Assembly (NCBI GenBank): GCA_949879795.1
Contig: CATLBR010000012.1
Span: 21,826 to 85,825 of the forward strand
Direction: 5' to 3'
DNA from: an uncultured Hungatella sp.
GTDB taxonomy: Bacteria; Bacillota; Clostridia; Lachnospirales; Lachnospiraceae
DNA length: 64,000 bases
The position numbers and the translations under genes are program-made. Below, piece after piece: positions 45,250-53,550 of this stretch (position 1 is the first letter of the stretch; the number at the start of each line of letters is the position of its first letter). The notes under the pieces are model-generated. The model was not told the origin of the DNA, ran no database searches, and was given only the letters and a program-made list of their open reading frames with translations.

Positions 45250-45744
45250 ATGGCTCTGGAAAACGGACCGGGTATCAACAATTCGGCGGAACTTGCCAGG
45301 GAAGAGGAGAAGATAAGCAAACTTAAAGCTGTTGAACTGTACGAGAGCAATATGATTGAAGATTTTGAAGCGGGAAAATTCTCGGGGCTTGCGAAAATTC
45401 ATAGATTTCTGTTTGATGAGATCTATGAGTTCGCAGGAAAGGGGAGGACGGTCAATATAGCAAAAGGCAATTTCAGATTTGCTCCGGTCATGTATTTGGA
45501 CGCCGCGCTAAAACATATCGACCATATGCCTCAATCCACATACGACGAGATTATTGAAAAATATGTGGAAATGAATATTGCCCATCCTCTCAGAGATGAT
45601 GGTGTTATAATTGGGACAAGGTTAGAGAAATCCAGTAAAATCAACGGGTTTGCACTCCTTAGTCCCAATTTTTTTATGCCCGAAAGGGAGAACGGAATAA
45701 CCTCACTTCTACATATATTGCTGGCCAGCAGTATGAAAGTCTGA
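45250..45744 (+). pseudogene. Fic protein, broken at the catalytic motif
   Basis: The first 115 residues read as a normal bacterial Fic protein: NNSAELAREEEKISKLKAVE, LFDEIYEFAGKGRTVNIAKG, NFRFAPVMYLDAALKHIDHM and EKYVEMNIAHP. Fic enzymes AMPylate targets with HPFREGNGR. Here, right after HP, the reading changes to LRDDGVIIGTRLEKSS, losing the GNGR loop. The remaining residues have no Fic resemblance. A different frame from about 45680 reads GQQYESLIAIKA, probably another remnant. Deletion or recombination at about 45592 is inferred. It cannot be an active AMPylase. Confidence 0.75.
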
Positions 45745-46178
45745 TAGCGATTAAAGCAACCATACCATCCTCTGGTGATGGATTTGAAGGTCCGAAGTCC
45801 TTATAAATGCTGACGGGTTGCAACGGGGGCGTTGTAATATTGGCTGACAGGTTTCGGCCGGGTTTAATGTGAACCGGGCGCCATGGGAGGGTTAAACCTG
45901 TGTTTCTGTACCATGGGAACAAATGAGATTTATTTACGGAAAGCCGGGGAACTTACAGCGCCCATATTGTTGTGATGGTTTTGAAGTTTTTGTGTAGCAG
46001 AGATTTTGATTTTTATAGATAGCATATCGTTTCGTTCGGAAACAAATAGTTCTGTTTTGCAGGGAGAGGCACGGGCTGTTGCGCCTGAGGCGGTCTCTGT
46101 AAAATCCCAGGGTTAGTTCAGTGACGGAGAAGCAATGGATAGTCCGGTCTGCGGGCCGGTGGAAGGGACGGGATATAG
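45745..46178. other. Gap of about 430 bases with no gene seen
   Basis: A short in-frame fragment (GQQYESLIAIKATIPSSGDG) runs to a stop at about 45805 and may be the end of a lost gene. After that I see only non-coding sequence, with imperfect inverted repeats near 45855-45900. It leads into a SymE-ParA-ParB cassette. Confidence 0.4.
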
Positions 46179-46421
46179 ATGAAGAAGGAAGTTCGGAAGA
46201 TTAAGGTTTATGAGCAGAGCGGGCGTAATTATAAGCCCACACCGACGATCATGTTGAAGGGGCTGTGGCTGGAAGAGCTGGGGTTCGGGGCGGGGACGCT
46301 TTTGACGGTCCGGTGTGAGGAAGGGAAGCCGGTCATTGTTCCGAGGGAGACCGTGGATTACATTGATGTGTTTGAGGAACAGCAGTTGAGCATGGTTGCG
46401 GAGAAGAAAGCGAGGTATTGA
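46179..46421 (+). CDS. SymE-family toxin-like protein
   Basis: 80 residues with GAAGGGACGGG upstream. Residues 1-65 (KIKVYEQSGRNYKPTPTIML, KGLWLEELGFGAGTLLTVRC, EEGKPVIV) match the SymE-like AbrB-type fold (SymE_toxin). SymE in E. coli is an RNA-cleaving toxin silenced by an antisense RNA; many Firmicute homologues on mobile elements lack proof of toxicity. Its stop lies 3 bases from the parA start, so it is in a mobile-element maintenance cassette. I did not find an antisense RNA promoter. Confidence 0.75.
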   Translation: MKKEVRKIKVYEQSGRNYKPTPTIMLKGLWLEELGFGAGTLLTVRCEEGKPVIVPRETVDYIDVFEEQQLSMVAEKKARY

Positions 46422-46423
46422 GG

Positions 46424-46989
46424 ATGGGAAAGATATATATGATCGGTTCACAAAAAGGGGTACGGCGAAGACTACCACTACGTTCAATCTGGCGTACTGT
46501 CTGCGGAAGATGGGGAAGCGGGTTCTGGCTGTGGATTTTGACAGCCAGGCGAATTTGACAACGTGCTTCGGCGTGGAGGATACGGGGGTTTTGGAGGATA
46601 CCATTGGGCATCTGATGATGGCGCAGATTGAGGACGAGAAGATGCCGTCCCCGAAGAGGTACATACGGACGAAGGACGGGGTGGATTTCATCCCATCGTC
46701 TATTTATCTGTCGGTGGTGGATGCGAAGTTGCGGCTGGAGATGGGGGCGGAGCGGATGCTGTCCGGGATTCTGGAGCCGCTGCGGGAGAGGTATGATTAT
46801 ATTCTGGTTGATACCTGCCCGTCGCTGGGGACTTTGACGATCAATGCTTTGGCTGCTGCGGACGAGGTGATTATCACGGTGAACCCCCAGCTTCTGGCTA
46901 TGATGGGGATGCAGGATCTTCTGCGGACGGTGGTGAAGATACGGAAGCGGATCAATCTTGCAAAGGAGTTGGTTTCGTATGAAGGCTAA
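46424..46989 (+). pseudogene. ParA partition ATPase, frameshifted in the P-loop and truncated
   Basis: The normal start ATG at 46424 gives MGKIYMIGSQKG, then loses frame in CAAAAAGGGGTACGG (46451-46465). One added G restores KGGTAKTTTTFNLAYCLRKM. The remainder in the shifted frame carries LAVDFDSQANLTT, ILVDTCPSLGTLTINAL and EVIITVNPQLLAMMGMQDLL, all ParA marks. The protein ends at KRINLAKELVSYEG, right on the ribosome site of parB, about 90 residues short of a normal ParA. So there are two lesions: a 1-base deletion in the nucleotide-binding loop and a 3' deletion. Inactive unless the sequence has an error. Confidence 0.8.
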
Positions 46990-47980
46990 TGGGACGAAGA
47001 GGAAGATTTTTAATGACGCTGTGGACCTGCTGGCGGGGGCGGAAGAGGTTTCCGCTGTGGAGGATGGGATCAGGATGCTGCCCATTGACAGTATCCGCCC
47101 GTTCCGGAGGCATCCGTTCCGGCTGTATGAGGGGGAGCGTCTGGAGGATATGGTGGAGAGCATTAAGGATCATGGGGTCCTGAATCCGGTGATCGTGTGG
47201 CAGGAGGGGGGCGGGTATGAGATGCTTGCGGGGCATAACCGGCAGGTGGCGGGGAGGCTGGCAGGCTTGACGGAGATTCCGGCCATTGTGAAGACGGACC
47301 TGACGGAAGAGGACGCTTATGTGTATGTGATTGAGACTAATGTGATACAGAGGGGTTTTGCGGAGCTTCTGCCCAGCGAGAAGGCGGCGGTGCTGGCGGA
47401 GCGGTATGAGAAGGTCAGCAGCCAGGGACGGCGGAATGATATTCTGGAGGAGATTGCAAGACTGAACGGGCAGGACACGGCGGGGACTTGTGGACGTGAT
47501 GTCCACAGGTTGAAGAGCCGGGATGCAATCGGGGAAGAGTATGGGATGACCGGGAGGAATATTGCCAGGTATATGCGGGTGCAGAAGCTGGAGGAGCCTT
47601 TGAAGGGGCGGCTGGACGAGGAGACGCTGTCTTTGGTGGCGGCGGTGGATCTGTCTTATCTGTCGGAGAAGGAGCAGGAAGTGGTGTCCGGGCTGGCGGA
47701 TACGGGGAAGATTAAGCTGGATGTGAAGACGGCGAAATGCGTGAGAGGCATGGCGGGGAATGTGACGGAAGAGGCTGTGCTGGGGGCGCTGGATGGCGGG
47801 AAAGGCAAGAAGGCGGCCGCCGGAAGGAGCATGAGGCTGTCGGCGGAGGTGTATGAGAGGTATTTTGGCGGGGTGAAACCTGGGGAGGTGGCGGGTATCG
47901 TGGAGGACGCGCTGGCGGCGTGGTTCGGGAAAGGGGGAGTGTCTGATGTTCCAGGCGGAAGAGATTGGGAGGTTGGATAG
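46979..47980 (+). CDS. ParB/RepB/Spo0J-type partition protein
   Basis: 333 residues; ATG at 46979 after AAAGGAG. N-terminal ParB nuclease-like domain about 30-130: IRMLPIDSIRPFRRHPFRLY, ESIKDHGVLNPVIVW, AGHNRQVAGRLAG (catalytic-like GHNR). An HTH follows (KSRDAIGEEYGMTGRNIARY). ParB binds parS sites and CTP and works with ParA, but ParA here is broken. It belongs to the ParB type found on conjugative and plasmid-like elements of Lachnospiraceae. It overlaps the next small gene by 35 bases. Confidence 0.9.
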   Translation: MKANGTKRKIFNDAVDLLAGAEEVSAVEDGIRMLPIDSIRPFRRHPFRLYEGERLEDMVESIKDHGVLNPVIVWQEGGGYEMLAGHNRQVAGRLAGLTEIPAIVKTDLTEEDAYVYVIETNVIQRGFAELLPSEKAAVLAERYEKVSSQGRRNDILEEIARLNGQDTAGTCGRDVHRLKSRDAIGEEYGMTGRNIARYMRVQKLEEPLKGRLDEETLSLVAAVDLSYLSEKEQEVVSGLADTGKIKLDVKTAKCVRGMAGNVTEEAVLGALDGGKGKKAAAGRSMRLSAEVYERYFGGVKPGEVAGIVEDALAAWFGKGGVSDVPGGRDWEVG

Positions 47981-48221
47981 GTCTTATTTTAACATTATTC
48001 TGGCGGAGGAATATGATGTAACAATCCAGTCGAAGAATACGGGGCATATCTGGTATATCCATAACCCGGAGTATCCGGGGGAGGGGGAGTGTATTATTTT
48101 TCATAAGCACAGGGCTTCCCAGCCGTATCATCAGCATGGGAGGGCCGGGAGTCTGGGGCAGGCGGTGAAGAGTATCAAAGGGCATGATGTGTTTCAGATG
48201 AATGGGCGGAAGCGTTCGTAA
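47946..48221 (+). CDS. Small conserved-looking protein after ParB
   Basis: 91 residues, overlapping the 3' end of parB in another frame. AEEIGRLDRSYFNIILAEEY and IQSKNTGHIWYIHNPEYPGE, then HKHRASQPYHQHGRAGSLGQ, show a compact alpha/beta protein rich in His and aromatic residues. I do not recognise the family. Its position directly after ParB suggests a standard member of the same mobile-element cassette. GAAAGGGGGAG lies upstream of the ATG. Confidence 0.65.
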   Translation: MFQAEEIGRLDRSYFNIILAEEYDVTIQSKNTGHIWYIHNPEYPGEGECIIFHKHRASQPYHQHGRAGSLGQAVKSIKGHDVFQMNGRKRS

Positions 48222-48415
48222 TATATGGTTTGAAGGTAAAATAGGGAAAATTCTGGCATATTGATATATGTCGGAGTTTTCTTATGTAAGTACATTGTAG
48301 CTGTATATGTATTGATTTGTTTTTGGTAAGTTCTTAGAAAGTCCGTTCCATTGGCTGGCGATATGCTGTATAATAGAGTCTGTTATGGAAGACGATCCAT
48401 CAGGGAGGCAAAAAA

Positions 48416-48928
48416 GTGATTTGTAAAATAAGAAAATGGGATTTGGCGGATGCGGCGGATTTGGCGGCGGCTCTTTCCAATAGAAAAGTACAGGATAATC
48501 TTAGAGATGGGTTGCCGTATCCTTATACGGAACAAGACGGAGTGGATTTTATTTCTGCTATGCTGTCTGCGGATGAAAATGAAACATTTGCTTTTGCCAT
48601 AACTGCAGATGGACGGGTGGTGGGAAGTATCGGTGTTTTCCGCCAGAGGAATATCCACAGGCAGACAGCCGAGCTGGGATATTATATTGCGGAAGGATAC
48701 TGGGGAAAGGGGATTATGACAGAGGCTGTAAAACAGGTCTGCAAATATGTTTTTGAGAAAAGTGATATTCTCCGTATTTATGCAGAGCCATTTGCGTATA
48801 ATACGGCATCCTGCCGTGTCCTGGAAAAAGCAGATTTTCAGTATGAGGGGACGTTAAGAAATAATGCGGTAAAAGACGGGAAAGTGATCGATATGAAAAT
48901 GTATTCTCTGTTGAAAGAGGAAATATAA
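48416..48928 (+). CDS. GNAT acetyltransferase (Acetyltransf_3)
   Basis: 170 residues from GTG at 48416 with AGGGAGGC upstream. GNAT marks: VVGSIGVFRQRN (strand 4), ELGYYIAEGYWGKGIMTEAV (acetyl-CoA loop, motif A, W-G-K-G), and FAYNTASCRVLEKADFQYEG (motif B, RimJ-like). It would N-acetylate a small molecule or protein N-terminus. TATAAT at 48371-48376 with a weak TTCCAT -35 at 17 bases is a possible promoter. Part of a run of small enzymes from 48.4 to 51.7 kb. Confidence 0.88.
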   Translation: MICKIRKWDLADAADLAAALSNRKVQDNLRDGLPYPYTEQDGVDFISAMLSADENETFAFAITADGRVVGSIGVFRQRNIHRQTAELGYYIAEGYWGKGIMTEAVKQVCKYVFEKSDILRIYAEPFAYNTASCRVLEKADFQYEGTLRNNAVKDGKVIDMKMYSLLKEEI

Positions 48929-48970
48929 ATTCTGATCTTCCGGCCTGGAAGCGGTAAAGGAGATGGGCAT

Positions 48971-49387
48971 ATGAAAAAAATGTGTGAAGAAGCTGAAAAA
49001 ATAATGACAGAGCGATTTGGAAAAGATATGGTGATCGCGCTGGCGACAGCGGAAAAGGGAGTTCCTTATGTACGGTATGTAAATGCCTATTATGAGAATG
49101 GAGCGTTTTATGTTATTACCTACGCGCTTTCAAATAAAATAAAACATTTAGAAAACAATCCTGTGATCGCGATAGCTGGTGAGTGGTTTACCGCGCATGG
49201 CAGGGGGATAAATTTAGGTTATTTTGGAAAGGAAGAAAACCATAGGATCGCAAAGAGGCTGAAAGAAGTGTTCTCTGAATGGATTGATAACGGGCATGCT
49301 GATCTTGAGGATGAGAACACGGTTATTTTATGTGTGGAATTGACAGATGGGCTGCTGCTTTCACATGGGACAAGGTACGAGTTTTAG
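48971..49387 (+). CDS. Pyridoxamine 5'-phosphate oxidase-like protein
   Basis: 138 residues with AAGGAGATGGGC upstream. The fold features are MVIALATAEKGVPYVRYVNA, NGAFYVITYALSNKIKHLEN and NPVIAIAGEWFTAHGRG, which match the split beta-barrel FMN-binding family (PNPOx-like). Small proteins of this class bind flavin or heme; the substrate is unknown. Confidence 0.8.
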   Translation: MKKMCEEAEKIMTERFGKDMVIALATAEKGVPYVRYVNAYYENGAFYVITYALSNKIKHLENNPVIAIAGEWFTAHGRGINLGYFGKEENHRIAKRLKEVFSEWIDNGHADLEDENTVILCVELTDGLLLSHGTRYEF

Positions 49388-49413
49388 GCTTTCAATTTCC
49401 GGAGGGCTTTTAT

Positions 49414-49782
49414 ATGGAATTTCATAGAACAAATGGCAAGGATAAAGATTTTGGTATGCGGCTAAAGCGGGCGGAATGTCCGGTGAAGGGGGCGGAGATT
49501 GTGGAGAAGACAATAAGGGCCGTCTATCCCCATTATTATCCTTCTGGGGCAGTACAGTTTTTTCTGGACCTGCATAACGAACGGAGGATAAGGGAAGCGC
49601 TTGCCAGGGAAGATATGGTTTTCAGAAAATATCAGGCAGTACATATTGATGCGTCTTTTCCAGCGGAAAGTATGTATTTGAAACGGGGATACCGGATAAA
49701 AACCTATGAGAAGATTGAGACAGGGGGCGGGGATTATCTCTGTTACCATACAATGGAAAAGGCGGCAGATGGAAAGGGATAA
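49414..49782 (+). pseudogene. GNAT acetyltransferase with internal deletion
   Basis: 122 residues from ATG at 49414 (TCCGGAGGG upstream). The N-terminal part (EKTIRAVYPHYYPSGAVQFF, DLHNERRIREAL) and the C-terminal part (AVHIDASFPAESMYLKRGYR, IKTYEKIETGGG) belong to one well-known GNAT subgroup. Between them, about 40 residues holding the acetyl-CoA loop (Q/R-x-x-G-x-G/A) are missing; the join is at AREDMVFRKYQ. The frame is still open, so the lesion is an in-frame deletion. The product should not bind acetyl-CoA. Confidence 0.65.
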
Positions 49783-49802
49783 AGATTTTCAGGAGGGAAC
49801 AG

Positions 49803-50564
49803 ATGGATAAATGGTTTACGGTTGACAGGATAGACGAGGATACTTATATCATCAGCGAATACCGGCATTGGGAGGAAACACATTGTTATCTGCTGAATGG
49901 TTCCGGGCGGAGCCTGCTGATCGATACGGGGCTTGGGATCTGTAATATTTATGACGAGGTGGTGAAGCTGACAGACCAGCCAGTTACGGCTGTTGCCACG
50001 CATATCCATTGGGATCATATCGGAGGGCATAAATATTTTCCGGATTTCTATGCCCATGAAGAGGAACTGGGGTGGCTGTCGGGCGGATTTCCTTTGCCTA
50101 TGGAAACGGTCAGGGGCATGGTAGTTGACCGTTGTGAACTGCCGGAAGGCTATGATGTGGGCAGCTATGAGATGTTCCAGGGGAGGCCGTCCATGGTTCT
50201 GCGCGGCGGGGAAGAGATTGACATTGGCGGGAGGATGATAAAGGTGTTTCATACGCCGGGACATTCACCGGGGCATATGTGCTTTTGGGAACCGGAGCGT
50301 GGATATCTTTTTACAGGGGATCTGATCTACAAGGATACCTTGTTCGCGTATTATCCATCTACAGATCCGGGAGCTTATCTTTCCTCACTGGAAAAAATGG
50401 CGCTTCTTCCTGTGGAAAGGGTGTTTCCGGCGCACCATTCCCTGGATATCCATCCGGAGATCATCGGCCGTATGAGGGATGCTTTCCGGGGATTGAAGGA
50501 GAGCGGGAAACTGCGTCATGGGAGCGGAACTTTTGATTACGGAGACTGGGCGGTCTGGCTGTGA
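49803..50564 (+). CDS. Metallo-beta-lactamase fold hydrolase
   Basis: 253 residues with AGGAGGGAAC upstream. The metal site is THIHWDHIGGHKYF (H-x-H-x-D-H), followed by VFHTPGHSPGHMCFW and LFTGDLIY, and a late His in VFPAHHSLD. It is a dinuclear-zinc or iron hydrolase of the glyoxalase II/lactonase-like group; the substrate is not predictable. It ends at 50564, overlapping the next open frame. Confidence 0.88.
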   Translation: MDKWFTVDRIDEDTYIISEYRHWEETHCYLLNGSGRSLLIDTGLGICNIYDEVVKLTDQPVTAVATHIHWDHIGGHKYFPDFYAHEEELGWLSGGFPLPMETVRGMVVDRCELPEGYDVGSYEMFQGRPSMVLRGGEEIDIGGRMIKVFHTPGHSPGHMCFWEPERGYLFTGDLIYKDTLFAYYPSTDPGAYLSSLEKMALLPVERVFPAHHSLDIHPEIIGRMRDAFRGLKESGKLRHGSGTFDYGDWAVWL

Positions 50565-50575
50565 TGGGGGTGTTT

Positions 50576-51115
50576 ATGAGGGATGAAGGCAGGATGGAGA
50601 CAGAAGATATTATTCTAGGAAAGGCAAAATATGAGGATTGGAGATCGATATACCGGAATGTCTGGTCAAGGCCGGAAACAGCAGAATATATGGTATGGAA
50701 AGTGACGGCTGATGAGGATGGGGCCAGGGAGAGGATACAGAGGACGATCGCGTGGCAGGAAACCCATGATGCGTGGCTGGTCTATGAGAGGGGCAGCGGG
50801 CAGGCCATTGGTTTTGCCGGAGTGGAGGAAACAGAGCCGCGTATTTTTCATGAGACTGGTATTGCCCTGGGGCCGGAGTATGTGGGAAGGGGATATGGGA
50901 AACAGATCCTGCGTTTATTGATGGAATACTGTATTTCTTTAGACGGGCAGGAATTTTATTATTCTACACGGGCAGAGAATCTTGCTTCAAGGGCACTGGC
51001 CTTATCCTGCGGATTGACTTATCAGTATTCGGAGCGGAGGACAGACCAGCGCAGTGGGAAAACTTATGAATTGGAGATTTATAAAAAGGATTTGGAAAGG
51101 GAGGATCTGGAATGA
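50576..51115 (+). CDS. GNAT acetyltransferase upstream of CAT
   Basis: 179 residues using ATG at 50576 (GGGGGTG upstream); GTG 50561 or ATG 50564 are also possible. GNAT features: VYERGSGQAIGFAGVEETEP, GIALGPEYVGRGYGKQILRL (acetyl-CoA loop), STRAENLASRALALSCGLTY. Its stop overlaps the CAT start by four bases, so the two are coupled. A collapsed remnant of this gene lies before the second CAT at about 61601-61670, showing that the pair was duplicated. Confidence 0.87.
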   Translation: MRDEGRMETEDIILGKAKYEDWRSIYRNVWSRPETAEYMVWKVTADEDGARERIQRTIAWQETHDAWLVYERGSGQAIGFAGVEETEPRIFHETGIALGPEYVGRGYGKQILRLLMEYCISLDGQEFYYSTRAENLASRALALSCGLTYQYSERRTDQRSGKTYELEIYKKDLEREDLE

Positions 51116-51738
51116 ATACCTATCAGGTAATAGATGAAAAAAACTGGGAGAGGGCCATGCACTGTATGGTTTTCAGGGAGAGCGTGGAACCTGCTTTCTG
51201 TGTGACATTTGAGGTGGATATCACGAATTTCCGGCGGAAGGTGAAGGCGCGGAATCTTTCTTTTACGCTTGCGTTTGTGTATGCGGTATGTAAATGCGCG
51301 GATGAGATTGAAGCGTTCCGGTATCGTTTCCTGGATGGGAAGGTGGTTCTTTTTGAGCATATTGATACTGCGTTTACTTATCTGAATCAGGATACGGGGC
51401 TGTTCAAAGTGGTGAATGTGCCGCTTCGGGGCAGTATCCAGGAATATGTGGAGATGGCGGGAAGGATCGCGAGGGAGCAGAAGGAATATTTTACTGGTCC
51501 CCTTGGAAATGATGTGTTCCAGTGTTCGCCTATGCCCTGGGTCACCTATACGCATATCTCACATACCAATTCTGGGAAAAAGGATAACGCGACGCCTTTG
51601 TTTGACTGGGGGAAGTATTATGAGAAGGATGGTAAGATTGTCATGCCCGTATCTGTCCAGGCTCATCATTCTTTTGTGGATGGGATACATGTTGGACAGT
51701 TTGTGGATAGGCTCCAGAAATATTTGGAATCATTTTAG
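51112..51738 (+). CDS. Chloramphenicol acetyltransferase-like protein, copy 1
   Basis: 208 residues, type A CAT size. Catalytic motif QAHHSFVDGIH holds His186-x3-Asp190-Gly191; LSFTLAFVYAVCKCADEIEA, FRYRFLDGKVV and SPMPWVTYTHISH are further CAT landmarks. The enzyme would transfer acetyl from acetyl-CoA to chloramphenicol or another hydroxyl. Copy 2 at 61667 differs by 11 residues out of 208. AAAGGGAGGATCTGG precedes the start. Whether it gives resistance cannot be told. Confidence 0.88.
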   Translation: MNTYQVIDEKNWERAMHCMVFRESVEPAFCVTFEVDITNFRRKVKARNLSFTLAFVYAVCKCADEIEAFRYRFLDGKVVLFEHIDTAFTYLNQDTGLFKVVNVPLRGSIQEYVEMAGRIAREQKEYFTGPLGNDVFQCSPMPWVTYTHISHTNSGKKDNATPLFDWGKYYEKDGKIVMPVSVQAHHSFVDGIHVGQFVDRLQKYLESF

Positions 51739-52048
51739 GAGCGGAGGTTGGATTTTATATATAGGATTATGTCAATAACACGGCCAGATGAATGTATCAC
51801 GGTTTGATCTGGATATGGATTTGATTAGGGATAGCGCGTAAATATGTGCCGGGATGGAGGGAGGTTCAGGAGATTTATAGGCATGGGCGGCGGTCTGGAC
51901 GTGTTTGTGACAGGACGGAAGAGATAGACGGAGGCACATGAGGAAGAAGGCTTTCCTGACGGGAAAGTGTTGATAGAAATTTGAATAGATAAATGTCCGT
52001 TTGGCTTTGAATAGACCAAACACGGCAATGAAAGGCAAGGGTGTTATT
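51739..52048. other. Gap of 310 bases with no gene seen
   Basis: No supported frame. A weak inverted repeat CCGTTTGG/CCAAACACGG is at about 51992-52024, ahead of the HEAT-like fragment. It is probably leftover sequence from earlier rearrangements. Confidence 0.35.
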
Positions 52049-52306
52049 ATGTCGATAAATACGGCAGAAGCATTTGAATTGCTATTTGATAAAAATAATA
52101 AGACGGCATACAGGGCATTACAGGAATTGCAGAAAGAAAGCGTGGAAACGGACAAGGTCTATCCTTATATGGACAGGCTGGGTGATATGCTTGACAGTGA
52201 CAATTCCTATATCCGTACCAGGGGGCTTATGCTGATTGCCTATAATGCGAGATGGGATAGGGATAATAAGATTGATGAGATTATTGACGGATATTTGAAG
52301 CATATA
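52049..52306 (+). pseudogene. 5' fragment of a HEAT-repeat-like gene
   Basis: ATG at 52049 opens MSINTAEAFELLFDKNNKTA, YRALQELQKESVETDKVYPY, MDRLGDMLDSDNSYIRTRGL, MLIAYNARWDRDNKIDEIID. This is a helical-repeat protein of a kind common in Firmicutes, normally longer. At about 52306 the homology stops and the frame continues as antisense of a truncated HxlR gene, which is not meaningful. A deletion joined the two genes tail to tail. Confidence 0.6.
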
Positions 52307-52467
52307 ATCAGGACTTTCTGGCTGATGCCATCCAATTCACGGCGCAGTTCATTGAAACGCCATGGGCGTATCAGCAGATTCCACAGGATAAGCAGCTTCC
52401 ATTTACTGCCGATGAGGCTCACTGTGGTTGCCATGGGGCAGTCAGGTAATTCCGCTTTCTTTTTCAT
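52305..52467 (-). pseudogene. 5' fragment of an HxlR-family regulator
   Basis: Start at 52467 with GAAAGGATTAAACCC upstream. It reads MKKKAELPDCPMATTVSLIG, SKWKLLILWNLL, RPWRFNELRRELDGISQKVL: the HxlR winged helix up to the recognition helix. After that it enters the HEAT-like fragment in reverse. The rest of the wing and C-terminal dimer helix are gone. HxlR regulators often sit beside redox genes, which fits the aldo/keto reductase and flavodoxin remnants nearby. Confidence 0.7.
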
Positions 52468-52614
52468 TGGGTTTAATCCTTTCAACTTAGTCGCGACATC
52501 CATGTTTGATGTAACAGTCAAATTATAATGAGGCATATGATCTTTGTCAATAGGGCAGATGGAATCTGTGGTTACAGGATATAATTAAAAAATATACACA
52601 AAAGGAGAATATTT

Positions 52615-53547
52615 ATGAACAGGACTTATATCGCGTTATCGATTAACAATCAGGAGTTAAACATTGAAACGATTTACTTTACTGATCGGTTCTTAAGCAA
52701 AGATGTGATCAATCCGGCTACACAGGCCAAGTATACACAGGAAGAAAAAGCCGCTTTGGAGGTGGCCGCTTTGACAGCGCCGGAGGATGGATGCATAGCG
52801 ATTTCTTCCTTTGAGCCCAAGGCGACCTTGTGGTTTGACGAAAAAGGAGCTGAGGCAATCGTGGCGCATTCAGATGCCCTGACCGTAAAAGGGAACACCG
52901 TGATAACATCAGAGGGTGAAGTTGTCGCCGCCGCGGTCTCTTGTCTGAAATCTATCCCTTTGACAGCGGACAATCTGACTGCTCTGCATACTTCTCTGGA
53001 AATCCTGGGGGAAGGCATCAGGTCTGTAAAGACAGAAAAGATCCAGGAAGATGACACCAACTCCTATGTAACCGTCAACGGCCTGGTGATGAAAAATGGG
53101 ATCATCGAATGTGACATGAAATCCAGATTATTACCGGATTGCTGGGAGGCGGCAAGAGGGTTCATTGGCATTGCCTTCCGAATTGATGATCGGGATATGG
53201 AATTTGAAGGCTTTTACATCAGGCCCACAAACGGAAGAGAGTGTGACAACGCGTTCAGAAGAGCCCATGGCTGTCAGTACTTCGCGTATCCTGGCTATAT
53301 TTGGTCCTATTACAGAGAGTTTGGAATCAGTGATTATGAAGCGCCGGTGGAAACCATTGCCTTAGATGAATGGGCTCATGTGAAGGCGGTATTGATAGAT
53401 GATCACGCGCGGTTCTATGTGAATAATGAATTGGTGTTAGAGGTAAACCATATGCAGCATAGGCCGACAGCCGGAAGGATTGGTTTTAATACCCATATTG
53501 ACAGCGAGTGCTTCTTTAAAAACTTAAGAGTTGAGATATTGGATTGA
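52615..53547 (+). CDS. Protein with C-terminal concanavalin A-like (DUF1080-type) domain
   Basis: 310 residues with AAAAGGAGAATA upstream. No signal peptide. Residues 1-150 are unassigned, alternating strand and helix (ALEVAALTAPEDGCIAISSF). Residues about 155-310 have a lectin-like beta-sandwich: IIECDMKSRLLPD, GFIGIAFRIDDRDMEFEGFY, AHVKAVLIDDHARFYVNNEL and PTAGRIGFNTHIDSECFFKN. Such domains bind or hydrolyse carbohydrates; without a signal it acts in the cytoplasm. Function unknown. It starts the only intact stretch between two broken regions. Confidence 0.6.
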   Translation: MNRTYIALSINNQELNIETIYFTDRFLSKDVINPATQAKYTQEEKAALEVAALTAPEDGCIAISSFEPKATLWFDEKGAEAIVAHSDALTVKGNTVITSEGEVVAAAVSCLKSIPLTADNLTALHTSLEILGEGIRSVKTEKIQEDDTNSYVTVNGLVMKNGIIECDMKSRLLPDCWEAARGFIGIAFRIDDRDMEFEGFYIRPTNGRECDNAFRRAHGCQYFAYPGYIWSYYREFGISDYEAPVETIALDEWAHVKAVLIDDHARFYVNNELVLEVNHMQHRPTAGRIGFNTHIDSECFFKNLRVEILD

Positions 53548-53550
53548 CGG

